Shown piece after piece: positions 1 to 5,559 of a stretch of 8,623 bases of DNA. Position numbers and translations under genes: made by a program. The stretch's first letter is position 1. The number at the start of each line of letters is the position of its first letter. The DNA is from Cyanobium sp. (GTDB taxonomy: Bacteria; Cyanobacteriota; Cyanobacteriia; PCC-6307; Cyanobiaceae), in the NCBI GenBank assembly GCA_014191535.1, contig BJHC01000043.1:1-8623 (forward strand), written 5' to 3'. The notes below the pieces were generated by a model, which was not told the DNA's origin, did not search any database, and worked only from the letters and a program-made list of their open reading frames with translations.

Positions 1-1
1 C

Positions 2-475
2 CACGAATCCGCCCTCAAGGAGGCCGAGACCGACGCCATGAAGCGGGCATTGATGACCTTCGGGAACCCGTTCGGCCTCGCTCTCTATGACAAGCGCCAG
101 CGGGAGGTGACCAGCTCACCGGCACCTGAACGCCCAACAGCACACCCGCCGCAGGTCCAGCCAGCTCCCCAGCAGCATGCAAGGGCATCGACAGCTACAG
201 AGCCCCCGGCTCAGGCTGCTGTCCGTACAGCCCAGCAGGATCCGGCGCTGCTGCCCCTCGATGCGGCCACGATCCGTACGCTGCACGGCGCCATCCGCCA
301 GCTCCCTCGCCCCCTGCTGGAGGCCCTCACCCAGGGTTTCCGCAAGCGTTTCTCCATCCCTGAGGAGGCCACGACGATCGCTGATCGGATCCTGCAGAAG
401 CGTCACCACGACTGGATCGAGGCGTTTCTGATTCAGCAACAGCACCAGCGGCATGATGTGCTGCCGCGTGAGTGA
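2..475 (+). CDS. Rad52/Rad22-family single-strand annealing protein, C-terminal part (5' end outside window)
   Basis: The reading frame is open from the left window edge and runs to TGA at 473-475, giving 157 visible residues. The first stretch reads ESALKEAETDAMKRAL and continues MTFGNPFGLALYDK. This is the end of the conserved Rad52/Rad22 DNA-binding domain (E-A-x-T-D-A-x-K-R-A-L...FGN..G.ALYDK in the family). It is followed by a low-complexity Pro/Gln/Ala linker (visible residues about 40-85) and a helical C-terminal segment rich in Arg, Leu and Gln. Family members bind single-stranded DNA and anneal complementary strands, and many bacterial copies are of phage or plasmid origin. The internal ATG at 38 falls inside the conserved domain, so it is not the true start. 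The family call rests on a short conserved block; the missing N-terminal half would settle it. Confidence 0.85.
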   Translation, partial: HESALKEAETDAMKRALMTFGNPFGLALYDKRQREVTSSPAPERPTAHPPQVQPAPQQHARASTATEPPAQAAVRTAQQDPALLPLDAATIRTLHGAIRQLPRPLLEALTQGFRKRFSIPEEATTIADRILQKRHHDWIEAFLIQQQHQRHDVLPRE

Positions 476-503
476 GCGGATCAGACTTCCACCATCCCCC
501 ATC

Positions 504-528
504 AGGCCGCAGCAGGCGGTTGCGGCCT
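504..528 (+). terminator. Perfect 8-bp hairpin between the Rad52-like gene and the next gene
   Basis: AGGCCGCA (504-511) and TGCGGCCT (521-528) are perfect inverted repeats around a 9-base loop. The hairpin starts 28 bases after the stop of the Rad52-like gene and ends 15 bases before the ATG at 544. There is no T-tract, so it may be a weak terminator, an mRNA-end stabiliser, or a leader structure of the next gene. It lies within the extra codons that a GTG start at 472 would add, which argues against that start. Confidence 0.4.
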
Positions 529-543
529 CACTCCTTCATCCCC

Positions 544-828
544 ATGCGTCATTCCCTCGGCCGGGTGGTCGCCACCGCGGCCATCGCCGCAGCGGTCCCG
601 GAGGCCGTGATCATTGGCCTGCTCGATCGCCATGCCGCCCGCGACTGGGGCGATCTCAATGCTGAGGACAAGGCCATCAACGACGCCGATCACAGCCACG
701 CAGAAGGCCGGCTCTTCTCCAGCTACGCCACCGAGGAGCACGGGACCATCTGGGTGATCACAGACGATCTGCGCGGGGAGGGTGACGACGGCCCCATCAC
801 CACCGTCCTGTTCCCGGAGGATTACTGA
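544..828 (+). CDS. Small 'plasmid-related' protein (often mislabelled type I restriction subunit M)
   Basis: This 94-residue protein is predicted to be soluble. It resembles a small family found on plasmids and integrative elements of many bacteria, often annotated 'plasmid related protein' or, without good support, 'type I restriction endonuclease subunit M'. Family-like features seen here are a VVAT opening segment (residues 8-11), LLDRHAARDWGDL (27-39), AEDKAIND (41-48), RLFSSY (57-62), IWVITDD (69-75) and a terminal TTVLFPEDY. No biochemical function is known to me. The frame is also open from a GTG at 472 that overlaps the previous stop, but those 24 codons are Pro/Arg/Ser-rich, cross a hairpin and do not match the family, so ATG 544 is chosen. 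Its place behind a Rad52-like gene fits DNA of mobile origin. Confidence 0.72.
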   Translation: MRHSLGRVVATAAIAAAVPEAVIIGLLDRHAARDWGDLNAEDKAINDADHSHAEGRLFSSYATEEHGTIWVITDDLRGEGDDGPITTVLFPEDY

Positions 829-1038
829 GACTCTGCGCTCTGGCTCCAGCGGCAGAAGTCACGGTTGCCACGCCACTACTGATCCTGGTTCCACAGCGGA
901 GGATTGGGGGCCCTCAACGAACGTCCGCCGGAAAGAGTGACCCCCCTGTTTGGGCATACTGGTAACCAGCAGAGGCCTGGGGGGTGTTGCTGGTCCAAAG
1001 GTAGAAGGTGGGGCAATCGGCATGACGCCCGCCCAACA
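829..1038. other. Non-coding stretch with nested inverted repeats; possible IS remnant
   Basis: No convincing gene is found here on either strand. Several inverted repeats overlap: ACCCCCC (940-946) with GGGGGGT (979-985); CTGGT (959-963) with ACCAG (965-969); and ACCAGCA (965-971) with TGCTGGT (988-994). The last two share ACCAG, so they are mutually exclusive folds. On the minus strand, 926-946 reads GGGGGGTCACTCTTTCCGGCG (broken here as GGGGGG TCACTCTTTCC GGCG). This is reminiscent of the GGGTCACTTTTC...GGCG repeats near the ends of IS21-family elements. No transposase and no matching partner end were found, so this is only a possible relic. Confidence 0.35.
833..855 (+). terminator. Imperfect hairpin just after the small plasmid-related gene
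   Basis: CTGC-GCT (833-839) can pair with AGC-G-GCAG (848-855) with one bulged G and an 8-base loop. It begins five bases after the TGA that ends at 828. No T-run follows, so terminator function is only suggested by position. Confidence 0.3.
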
Positions 1039-1233
1039 TCAGCGCTCCAGCAGCCAGCGCAGCAGCGAGAAGCCGATGATCAGCCCGATGCCGGTGTTCC
1101 AGAACCAGGACGGGCGCTCCGCCAGCCGCTGCAGCCAGGGCGGCAGCCGATCACCTCACTGCTTCAGCACCAGCACCGCCAGCGGCAGCACCAGCAATGG
1201 GTTGCCGATGGCCAGAGCGAGTTCGCGGAGCAT
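1039..1233 (-). pseudogene. Small two-helix membrane protein gene interrupted by an in-frame TGA
   Basis: Reading the minus strand from ATG at 1233 gives MLRELALAIGNPLLVLPLAV then LVLKQ. A TGA follows (1158-1156), and in the same frame 38 more residues including PPWLQRLAERPSWFWNTGIG and LIIGFSLLRWLLER, before TGA at 1041-1039. A purine-rich AGGTGAGG lies a few bases before the ATG, so translation initiation looks real. Read through the stop, the product would be about 64 residues. It would have two hydrophobic segments (about 11-23 and 48-62) joined by a short basic loop with aromatic residues, a plausible small inner-membrane protein. Both halves look protein-like in one frame, so a single nonsense change (for example TGG to TGA) is the simplest reading. 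I do not recognise the family. Alternatively only the 25-residue N-terminal peptide is made, or the TGA is read through. Confidence 0.5.
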
Positions 1234-1303
1234 CAGCACCTCACCTGTGATCCAACCGTATCCAGAGCCAGGCATTCAGGGCTTTTGTTCTTACCGTTGA
1301 CCC

Positions 1304-1531
1304 ATGGCCTTCCCCCGCATCAGCCACGATCCCGCCGTCATGGGCGGCAAGCCCTGTATCCGCGGGCTGCGCATCACGGTGGGCACGGTCGTGGGGCTGA
1401 TCGCCAGCGGCAGCAGCCGGGAGCGAATCCTCCAGGCCTACCCACTGCTGGAGCCTGCCGACATCGATGAAGCCCTGGCCTACGCCGCCTGGCGCATGGA
1501 AGAGCGAGAAGAGGCGCTGGTCCTGAGCTGA
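1304..1531 (+). CDS. DUF433-family antitoxin
   Basis: This 75-residue protein belongs to the DUF433 family, small DNA-binding antitoxins usually coded just before a DUF5615 PIN-like toxin. The signature GGKPCIRGLRITVGTVVGLI (residues 14-33) is followed by ASGSSRERILQAYPLLEPAD and the terminal IDEALAYAAW helix, all typical of the family. Length is normal. Such antitoxins bind and block the toxin and normally repress their own promoter. The stop codon shares one base with the start of the toxin gene (TGATG, 1529-1533), the usual translational coupling. That toxin gene is broken, so this is now an orphan antitoxin. No clear ribosome-binding site precedes the ATG. Its promoter must lie in 1234-1303, between it and the divergent small membrane gene. 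Confidence 0.88.
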   Translation: MAFPRISHDPAVMGGKPCIRGLRITVGTVVGLIASGSSRERILQAYPLLEPADIDEALAYAAWRMEEREEALVLS

Positions 1532-1924
1532 TGGCCAGGCTCCTGGTCGACATGGCTGTTTCAACGCAACAGCCTCTCGACCGAATGGATCCCCCTGTTG
1601 CGGGCCGCCGGCCATGAAGCGGTGCACTGGTCGGAGGTGGGTGATCCAAGGGCGCCGGATACGGTCCTGATGCAGTGGGCGATCGCCCACGGCTACGCCG
1701 TCTTTACGCACGACCTGGACTTCGACACGATGCTGGCCCTGAGCGGTGCCGATTGACCCAGCGTGCTTCAGGTGCGCTGCCTGAACGTCCTGCCCGAGGC
1801 GATCGGCACGCTGGTGCTGTCACTGCTCAAGAGCTACGGCGCCGAGATCGAGCAAGGGGTGCTGATGGTCGCCGATGAACGCCGCGAGCGGGTGCGCATC
1901 CTGCCCCTGAAGCGATCACCCTGA
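1531..1924 (+). pseudogene. DUF5615 (PIN-like) toxin, broken by a frameshift and a nonsense codon
   Basis: The gene starts well: ATG at 1531 encodes MARLLVDM, a normal start for this family with a catalytic-type Asp at residue 7. After codon 8 the frame is lost across about 13-16 extra bases (about 1555-1570) and runs into TGA at 1615-1617. In the +1 frame from 1568 the family sequence resumes: NSLSTEWIPLLRAAGHEAVH, WSEVGDPRAPDTVLMQWAIA, HGYAVFTHDLDFDTMLALSG, AD. It then meets TGA at 1754-1756, where the family usually has Gly (GGA to TGA would be one change). Beyond it PSVLQVRCLNVLPEAIGTLV and the rest continue to TGA at 1922-1924. The Asp pair in THDLDF is the expected PIN-like metal-binding motif. 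With two independent lesions the RNase-like toxin should be inactive. The whole gene remains recognisable, so inactivation seems fairly recent. Confidence 0.85.
1679..1686. repeat. HIP1 octamer GCGATCGC
   Basis: This is a perfect copy of the highly iterated palindrome 1 of cyanobacteria, here extended to the 12-base palindrome GGGCGATCGCCC (1677-1688). It lies inside the broken toxin gene. It supports a cyanobacterial host but carries no local function that I can assign. Confidence 0.55.
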
Positions 1925-1950
1925 GCGAGCCAACCCCGGACGACCGTGCT

Positions 1951-1964
1951 AGTACAGGTGTACG
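1951..1964 (+). promoter_or_regulatory. Predicted LexA (SOS) box of cyanobacterial type
   Basis: The 14 bases AGTACAGGTGTACG fit the published cyanobacterial LexA consensus RGTACNNNDGTWCB at every defined position. The site lies 15 bases before the ATG at 1980. It overlaps the place where the -10 region would be expected (TAGTAC at 1950-1955 is a poor -10 candidate), a sensible position for repression. GGAG at 1970-1973 serves as ribosome-binding site with six bases of spacing. I searched the rest of the window by eye and found no second full match. Confidence 0.7.
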
Positions 1965-1979
1965 CATCTGGAGTGGTTC

Positions 1980-2264
1980 ATGGGCGTCCCTCTCCCCCGG
2001 CCAGCGGCCCAGGCCGCCAGGCTTGAGGCCCCGATCGAGGAGTGGCCCTACCTGGGGCAGGAGGTGCTCGTGCCGGCCCGCAGCCGCAAGGTATGCATGA
2101 CGTGCCACTGGTTTCGTCATCACGCCGGTGTGAACTGCATCCCCCTGCTCACCTGCCAGCTGCACCAGGGGCTGCTGGGCCAGGGGGAGCACCTCACTCA
2201 CCGCTGCCTGGGCTGGACCGACGACATGGTGCGCCAGCGGGGCTGGGCACCGGAGGTGGCATGA
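1980..2264 (+). CDS. Unrecognised five-cysteine small protein, first gene of the predicted LexA operon
   Basis: I do not recognise a named family for this 94-residue protein; similar short cysteine-containing hypotheticals occur in picocyanobacteria. The N-terminal 35 residues are Pro/Ala-rich. The core holds five cysteines in the order C39-x2-C42-x10-C53-x5-C59-x16-C76, with His at 43, 47, 48, 62 and 71. This layout could hold a zinc ion or a redox centre. No signal peptide or membrane helix is visible, so it is probably cytoplasmic. The start is set by GGAG six bases upstream and by the LexA-box match just before it. Its TGA overlaps the ATG of the LOG-like gene (ATGA, 2261-2264), so the two should be translated together. 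A role in the DNA-damage response is inferred only from the operator. Confidence 0.75.
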   Translation: MGVPLPRPAAQAARLEAPIEEWPYLGQEVLVPARSRKVCMTCHWFRHHAGVNCIPLLTCQLHQGLLGQGEHLTHRCLGWTDDMVRQRGWAPEVA

Positions 2265-2773
2265 GCAACCGGCGAACGGTGGTGGGCGTGATGGGTGCGG
2301 GGGAAGGTGCCTCGGCTGCAGCCATGCGTCTGGCCGAGGAGCTGGGGGAATGCATCAGCGCCCGGGGCTGGGTCCTGCTCACCGGTGGCCGGCCGGCGGG
2401 GGTGATGGCAGCGGCCAGCCGCGGCGCGGCTCGGGTGGAGGGGCACCTGGTGGTGGGGGTGTTGCCCGGTGAGGGGACCGGTGACGACAGGCAAAGCACG
2501 GCGGACCTGGATCTGGCCGTGTTCACGGGCATGGGTAAGGCCCGCAACGTGATCAACGTGCTCAGCGCCGATGTGGTGGTGGTGTGCGGTGGCGGCGGCC
2601 CCGGCACTGCTTCGGAAGCCGCCCACGCGCTCAACGGTGGCAGGCCGCTGATCCTTCTGGCGGTGCCGGTGCTGTGGAGTGAGTTCTTCTGCTCGCTAAG
2701 TGGAGCGGTGGAGACCGCGAGTGAGGTGCAAGAGTGCTGCCGGTTGATCGAGGCCCGACTTACGGAGGCATGA
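2261..2773 (+). CDS. LOG-like / TIGR00725-family Rossmann-fold protein (SLOG superfamily)
   Basis: This 170-residue protein has the marks of the LOG/lysine-decarboxylase-like group: a glycine-rich opening strand-loop VVGVMGAGEG (residues 7-16), LLTGGRPAGVM (39-49), MGKARNVINVLSADVVVVCG (91-110) and the signature GGGGPGTASEAAHAL (110-124), corresponding to PGGxGTxxE. Members bind nucleotides or nucleotide-like ligands. LOG proteins release cytokinin-type bases from their ribotides, while the short TIGR00725 branch has no firm activity. Usual length for that branch is about 150-180 residues, so this copy is complete. The frame is open further upstream (ATG at 2042), but ATG 2261 matches the family start and forms the ATGA overlap with the preceding gene. 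It also overlaps the following gene by four bases. Confidence 0.82.
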   Translation: MSNRRTVVGVMGAGEGASAAAMRLAEELGECISARGWVLLTGGRPAGVMAAASRGAARVEGHLVVGVLPGEGTGDDRQSTADLDLAVFTGMGKARNVINVLSADVVVVCGGGGPGTASEAAHALNGGRPLILLAVPVLWSEFFCSLSGAVETASEVQECCRLIEARLTEA

Positions 2774-3024
2774 GCCGGCCATCACCTCGCGTCTCCCTGA
2801 CCCCGCAGGAGGGTTGGCTGAGTGACGACCGCCAGGTGCTGCGCTTCCGCCCGACCCGCTGGGATCGCCACATTCAGCGGCTGGAGATCACCAGCGGGGA
2901 GTTGCTTCCAGGCGAGCCGGTTCCGCTGCTCAAGAACCGCCGGGAGATCAGCCAGGATGAAGCTCTCAAGCTGTGGACCGCCAGGCGCCAGGAGGGCTGG
3001 AGACCCACTCAGCCCCAGTGGTGA
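2770..3024 (+). CDS. DUF1651 family protein
   Basis: This 84-residue protein matches the DUF1651 family of Prochlorococcus and Synechococcus by pattern. It has an early GWLSDD (residues 15-20), a middle RFRPTRWDRH (25-34), then LLKNRREISQDEALKLW (53-69) and a terminal EGWRPTQPQW (75-84). The family consists of small basic proteins of unknown function, often present in several copies per genome. The ATG at 2770 overlaps the preceding stop (ATGA), so it is the third gene of the operon behind the LexA box. The frame is open back to an upstream start at 2734, but that lies inside the LOG-like gene and lacks family similarity. No function is inferred beyond possible DNA-damage control. Confidence 0.8.
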   Translation: MSRPSPRVSLTPQEGWLSDDRQVLRFRPTRWDRHIQRLEITSGELLPGEPVPLLKNRREISQDEALKLWTARRQEGWRPTQPQW

Positions 3025-3193
3025 TGCGGTGGATCAGGAGTGAGGTTTGCCGTTTGTACACCCTGCAAATAGGCTACCTATACGAATCAGAGGCCACGCC
3101 AAAGGATTCTCTCGGGTGACAGAGCGCGCCGTAAGGAGCCTCCGCTCCATGGATGGAAGCTTCGTTGACTGGTGGAAGCAGGCTGTCCAGGGC
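3025..3193. other. Convergent intergenic spacer with weak hairpin
   Basis: This 169-bp gap separates the end of the plus-strand operon from the end of the minus-strand Nramp gene, so both transcripts should terminate in it. The only terminator-like element is GGAGC (3135-3139) and GCTCC (3144-3148), a five-base stem with a four-base loop and no long T-run. An imperfect palindrome, TTTGTA (3053-3058) and TGCAAA (3064-3069), is also present. Short open frames on both strands have no family-like features, so I do not call a gene. Confidence 0.4.
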
Positions 3194-4504
3194 TCAGGCG
3201 CCCCGCACGACAGCACTCAGCAGCGACAGGTTGATTAGGACGATGATGCTGGCGCACAGCCAGCCCGCGGCCTGCAGAGCGAGCGGCGCTCTGAGCTTGC
3301 CCATCAGACCGCGCCGCCCGCAGAACCACACCAGCGGGATCACGGCGAAAGGCAACTGCAGCGACAGCACCACCTGGCTCAGCACCAGCAGATTTGTTGT
3401 GGCCCGTTCCCCGAACAGGATCACCGTGGTCATCGCCGGAATCAGGGCGAGGCCGCGGGTGAGCAGCCGCCGTTTCCAGTCCGGCAGCCGGATCTGCAGA
3501 AACCCCTCCATCACGATCTGGCCGGCCATCGTGGCCGTGAGCGTCGAGCTCTGGCCAGCCGCCAGCAGGGCCACGCCGAACAGCACGCTGGCGAGCGAGG
3601 TGCCCAGCATCGGCGTCAGCAACCGGTAGGCCTCGCTCAGGTCGGTGACCGGCTGCGGTAGCCGTCCGTAGAAGCTGCCAGCGGCCAGCACCAGGATCGA
3701 GACATTGATCAGAAAGGCCAGGCTGAGGGCGATCAGGGTGTCCCAGGTGCTGTAGGCCAGGGCCCTGGCCTGGGCCCGCACCCCGCCGATCCAACGGCGG
3801 GTTTGCACCAACGAGGAATGCAGATAGAGGTTGTGGGGCATCACCGTGGCCCCGAGAATGCCGGCGGCCAGAAACAGCTGCTGCCCGTCCCTGAGGCTCG
3901 CGGCCTGGGGGATGAAGCCCTGGCCCACCTGGCCCCAGTCCGGCTGCAGCAAGAACATCTCCACCGCGAAGCAACCCCCCACCAGGGCGACCAGGGCGAT
4001 CACCAGGGCCTCCAGCCGGCGGATCCCGAAGCGCTGCAGGGCCAGCAGCAACAGGGTGTCGGCGGCGGTGAGGCCCACCCCCCAGGGCAGGGGCAGGCCG
4101 AACAGCAGCTGCAGGGCAATGGCGCTGCCCACCAGTTCGGCCAGGTCGCAGGCAATGATGCCCACCTCGGCCAGCAGCCACAGGGGAATTCGGCAGAACC
4201 GCGGCAGAAGCTGGCTGCAGGCTTGGGCCAGATCCAGCCTTGTGGCAATGCCCAGCCGGCAGCAGAGCGACTGGAGCACCATCGCCATCAGGCTGGAGAG
4301 GCCGATCACCCACAGAAGGCGGTAGCCGAACTGGGAGCCGGCCGCCAGATCCGTGGCCCAGTTGCCCGGATCCATGTAGCCCACGGCCACCAGGTAGCCA
4401 GGGCCAAGCACCCGCAGGAAGGTGCGCAGCATGCCCAGGCCGGCAGGCACCTCCACCGTCTGCGCATTGGTACGCGCGGCGGTGCCCAGCGGTGCATCAG
4501 GCAT
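3194..4504 (-). CDS. mntH: Nramp-family divalent metal transporter (MntH type)
   Basis: This 436-residue inner-membrane protein is of normal length for bacterial Nramp transporters, which bring in Mn2+ (and Fe2+, Cd2+ and similar ions) with protons. The metal-site motifs are intact: DPGN at 45-48 in the first helix (GYMDPGNWATDLAAGSQFGY) and A219-x-x-M222-P-H-N in the sixth helix (GATVMPHNLYLHSS), with His229 nearby. About 11 hydrophobic helices can be traced. It lies 101 bp downstream of the VKOR gene on the same strand and has no clear Shine-Dalgarno or promoter of its own, so it may be co-transcribed with VKOR. A hairpin lies between them. Its own metal preference cannot be read from the sequence; the Met in the site fits soft or transition metals such as Mn2+ and Cd2+. 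Confidence 0.93.
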   Translation of the reverse strand: MPDAPLGTAARTNAQTVEVPAGLGMLRTFLRVLGPGYLVAVGYMDPGNWATDLAAGSQFGYRLLWVIGLSSLMAMVLQSLCCRLGIATRLDLAQACSQLLPRFCRIPLWLLAEVGIIACDLAELVGSAIALQLLFGLPLPWGVGLTAADTLLLLALQRFGIRRLEALVIALVALVGGCFAVEMFLLQPDWGQVGQGFIPQAASLRDGQQLFLAAGILGATVMPHNLYLHSSLVQTRRWIGGVRAQARALAYSTWDTLIALSLAFLINVSILVLAAGSFYGRLPQPVTDLSEAYRLLTPMLGTSLASVLFGVALLAAGQSSTLTATMAGQIVMEGFLQIRLPDWKRRLLTRGLALIPAMTTVILFGERATTNLLVLSQVVLSLQLPFAVIPLVWFCGRRGLMGKLRAPLALQAAGWLCASIIVLINLSLLSAVVRGA

Positions 4505-4582
4505 GAAGCGACGACAGCGGAGTTGGAGGGTAAGGCGAGGGTGGCTGGGATCCTGCTGGGGCCTGGCTGACCTGAGCCCACC

Positions 4583-4604
4583 CTGGCGAAGGGATCACCG
4601 CCAG
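4583..4604 (-). terminator. Hairpin immediately after the VKOR stop codon
   Basis: On the minus strand CTGGCG (4604-4599) pairs perfectly with CGCCAG (4588-4583) around a 10-base loop, starting two bases after the stop of the VKOR gene. No T-tract follows. It could partly terminate transcription before the Nramp gene or protect the VKOR message end. Confidence 0.35.
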
Positions 4605-4605
4605 C

Positions 4606-5559
4606 TCAGAAGTCGCGAGGACCTGTGTAGCCACTGAGATCAGCGAGAGTACCCAGCGGCTTGACGCCCGAATCCAAAACGCCCTTGATCTGCCAGCTGG
4701 GATAGCCCTGAACCCCCTGCTGCTTGCACAGCTGCGCCTGGCTGTTGGCGCCGTCTTCGGCACATTCGATCACTTGGAGCTTGGCGGCGGCCTCCTTGCC
4801 GAAGAGCTCCTTCTGGTCATGGCAGTGGGGGCACCAGTACGCCGTGAACACCCGGGCACCACTGCTGGTCAGGTGCTCCGCCAGAGCAATCTTGGCCGGC
4901 GAACTGGCGCTGACGACAGCTGGAGCCGCCCGTCCGCTTTGAGCGACAGGCTGGTCCGCCGAGGCTGCCCAGCCCAGTCCCAGCAGACCGACCAGAAAGG
5001 CCGTCATCACTCCGCGAAAGATCAGTTGGCTGCGGTCGATCCAGTCACCTCCAACCAGGCTCAACAGGAACAGCGCGAGGCTGAGGGCGGCAGACACCAC
5101 ACAGAAGGTGCAGAAGGCCTTGATCTCAAAGACCAGGAGCCCCATCAGCACCATGCTGAAGACGGCCATGCCGCTGCAGGTGAGGAACAGCGCCCACCGA
5201 TTGCCCTCCGATCCAGGGGCCCGCAGACCTCCCCGCAGCAACGGCAGCAGGGCCAGCAGGAGCACCGTGGCGTAGGCAAGGAACCCAAAGAGAGAAAGCG
5301 GCTGGCCCAGCAGCGTGCCCCAGGCGCTGCCGAGCACCTTGTCGCAGCCATCGCTGCCGCCAGGACAGGACAGGCTGCCGATCAAGCCCCAGCGCTTGGC
5401 GGTGATCGAGCCGGTGTCGACCAAGCCGATCGTGGCGAGCACGGCCATGGTGAGCCGCACCCAGGGCCGGCCTGGCTCCTGGCCGGCCCGACGGCTGGAG
5501 AGAGGTTTGGTTCGCGTCGCGCTGCTCACAGGCTGAGAGAAGGTTGGAGATGCCGCCAT
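4606..5559 (-). CDS. Vitamin K epoxide reductase-thioredoxin fusion (disulfide-forming, VKOR/LTO1 type)
   Basis: This protein of up to 317 residues has an N-terminal four- to five-helix VKOR domain (about 34-198) fused to a periplasm/lumen-facing thioredoxin-like domain (about 222-317). All eight family cysteines are present: loop pair C65 and C72, quinone-side CxxC at C150-T-F-C153, thioredoxin CPHC at C243 and C246, and a further pair C266 and C278. C128 is extra. The enzyme forms disulfides in exported proteins and passes the electrons to quinone; in cyanobacteria and plastids the homologue is linked to photosystem and thiol-protein assembly. The ORF begins at ATG 5559. However, a MerR-type promoter at 5558-5588 points into the gene and its -10 box would overlap that ATG, so translation from that transcript would have to begin downstream, for example at GTG 5529 (codon 11). 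The divergent neighbour is the merR gene, and the Nramp gene follows. Confidence 0.93.
   Translation of the reverse strand: MAASPTFSQPVSSATRTKPLSSRRAGQEPGRPWVRLTMAVLATIGLVDTGSITAKRWGLIGSLSCPGGSDGCDKVLGSAWGTLLGQPLSLFGFLAYATVLLLALLPLLRGGLRAPGSEGNRWALFLTCSGMAVFSMVLMGLLVFEIKAFCTFCVVSAALSLALFLLSLVGGDWIDRSQLIFRGVMTAFLVGLLGLGWAASADQPVAQSGRAAPAVVSASSPAKIALAEHLTSSGARVFTAYWCPHCHDQKELFGKEAAAKLQVIECAEDGANSQAQLCKQQGVQGYPSWQIKGVLDSGVKPLGTLADLSGYTGPRDF

Noticed and set aside
904..1470. Long plus-strand open frame of 188 codons
   Set aside because: Composition is Gln/His/Arg/Pro-rich without structure. It overlaps the minus-strand two-helix gene and runs into the recognised DUF433 gene in another frame, so it is a shadow frame in GC-rich DNA.
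2194..2634. Minus-strand frames opposite the LOG-like gene
   Set aside because: Low-complexity Pro/His/Ala products opposite a gene with clear GGGGPGTASE and TGG motifs.
3047..3238. Short open frames on both strands in the convergent spacer
   Set aside because: They lack ribosome-binding sites and recognisable motifs, and one runs into the Nramp 3' end. They were left as non-coding.
3087..4313. 408-codon minus-strand open frame
   Set aside because: It lies almost entirely within the Nramp gene in a different frame. The product is Gly/Arg/Pro-rich with no motif, while the Nramp frame carries DPGN and MPHN.
3803..4570. 255-codon plus-strand open frame
   Set aside because: This is the antisense shadow of the Nramp gene, Gln/His/Gly-rich, with no family resemblance.
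4836..4850. AGTACGCCGTGAAC as a second LexA box
   Set aside because: The right half lacks the required GTWC, and the site lies inside the VKOR coding sequence.
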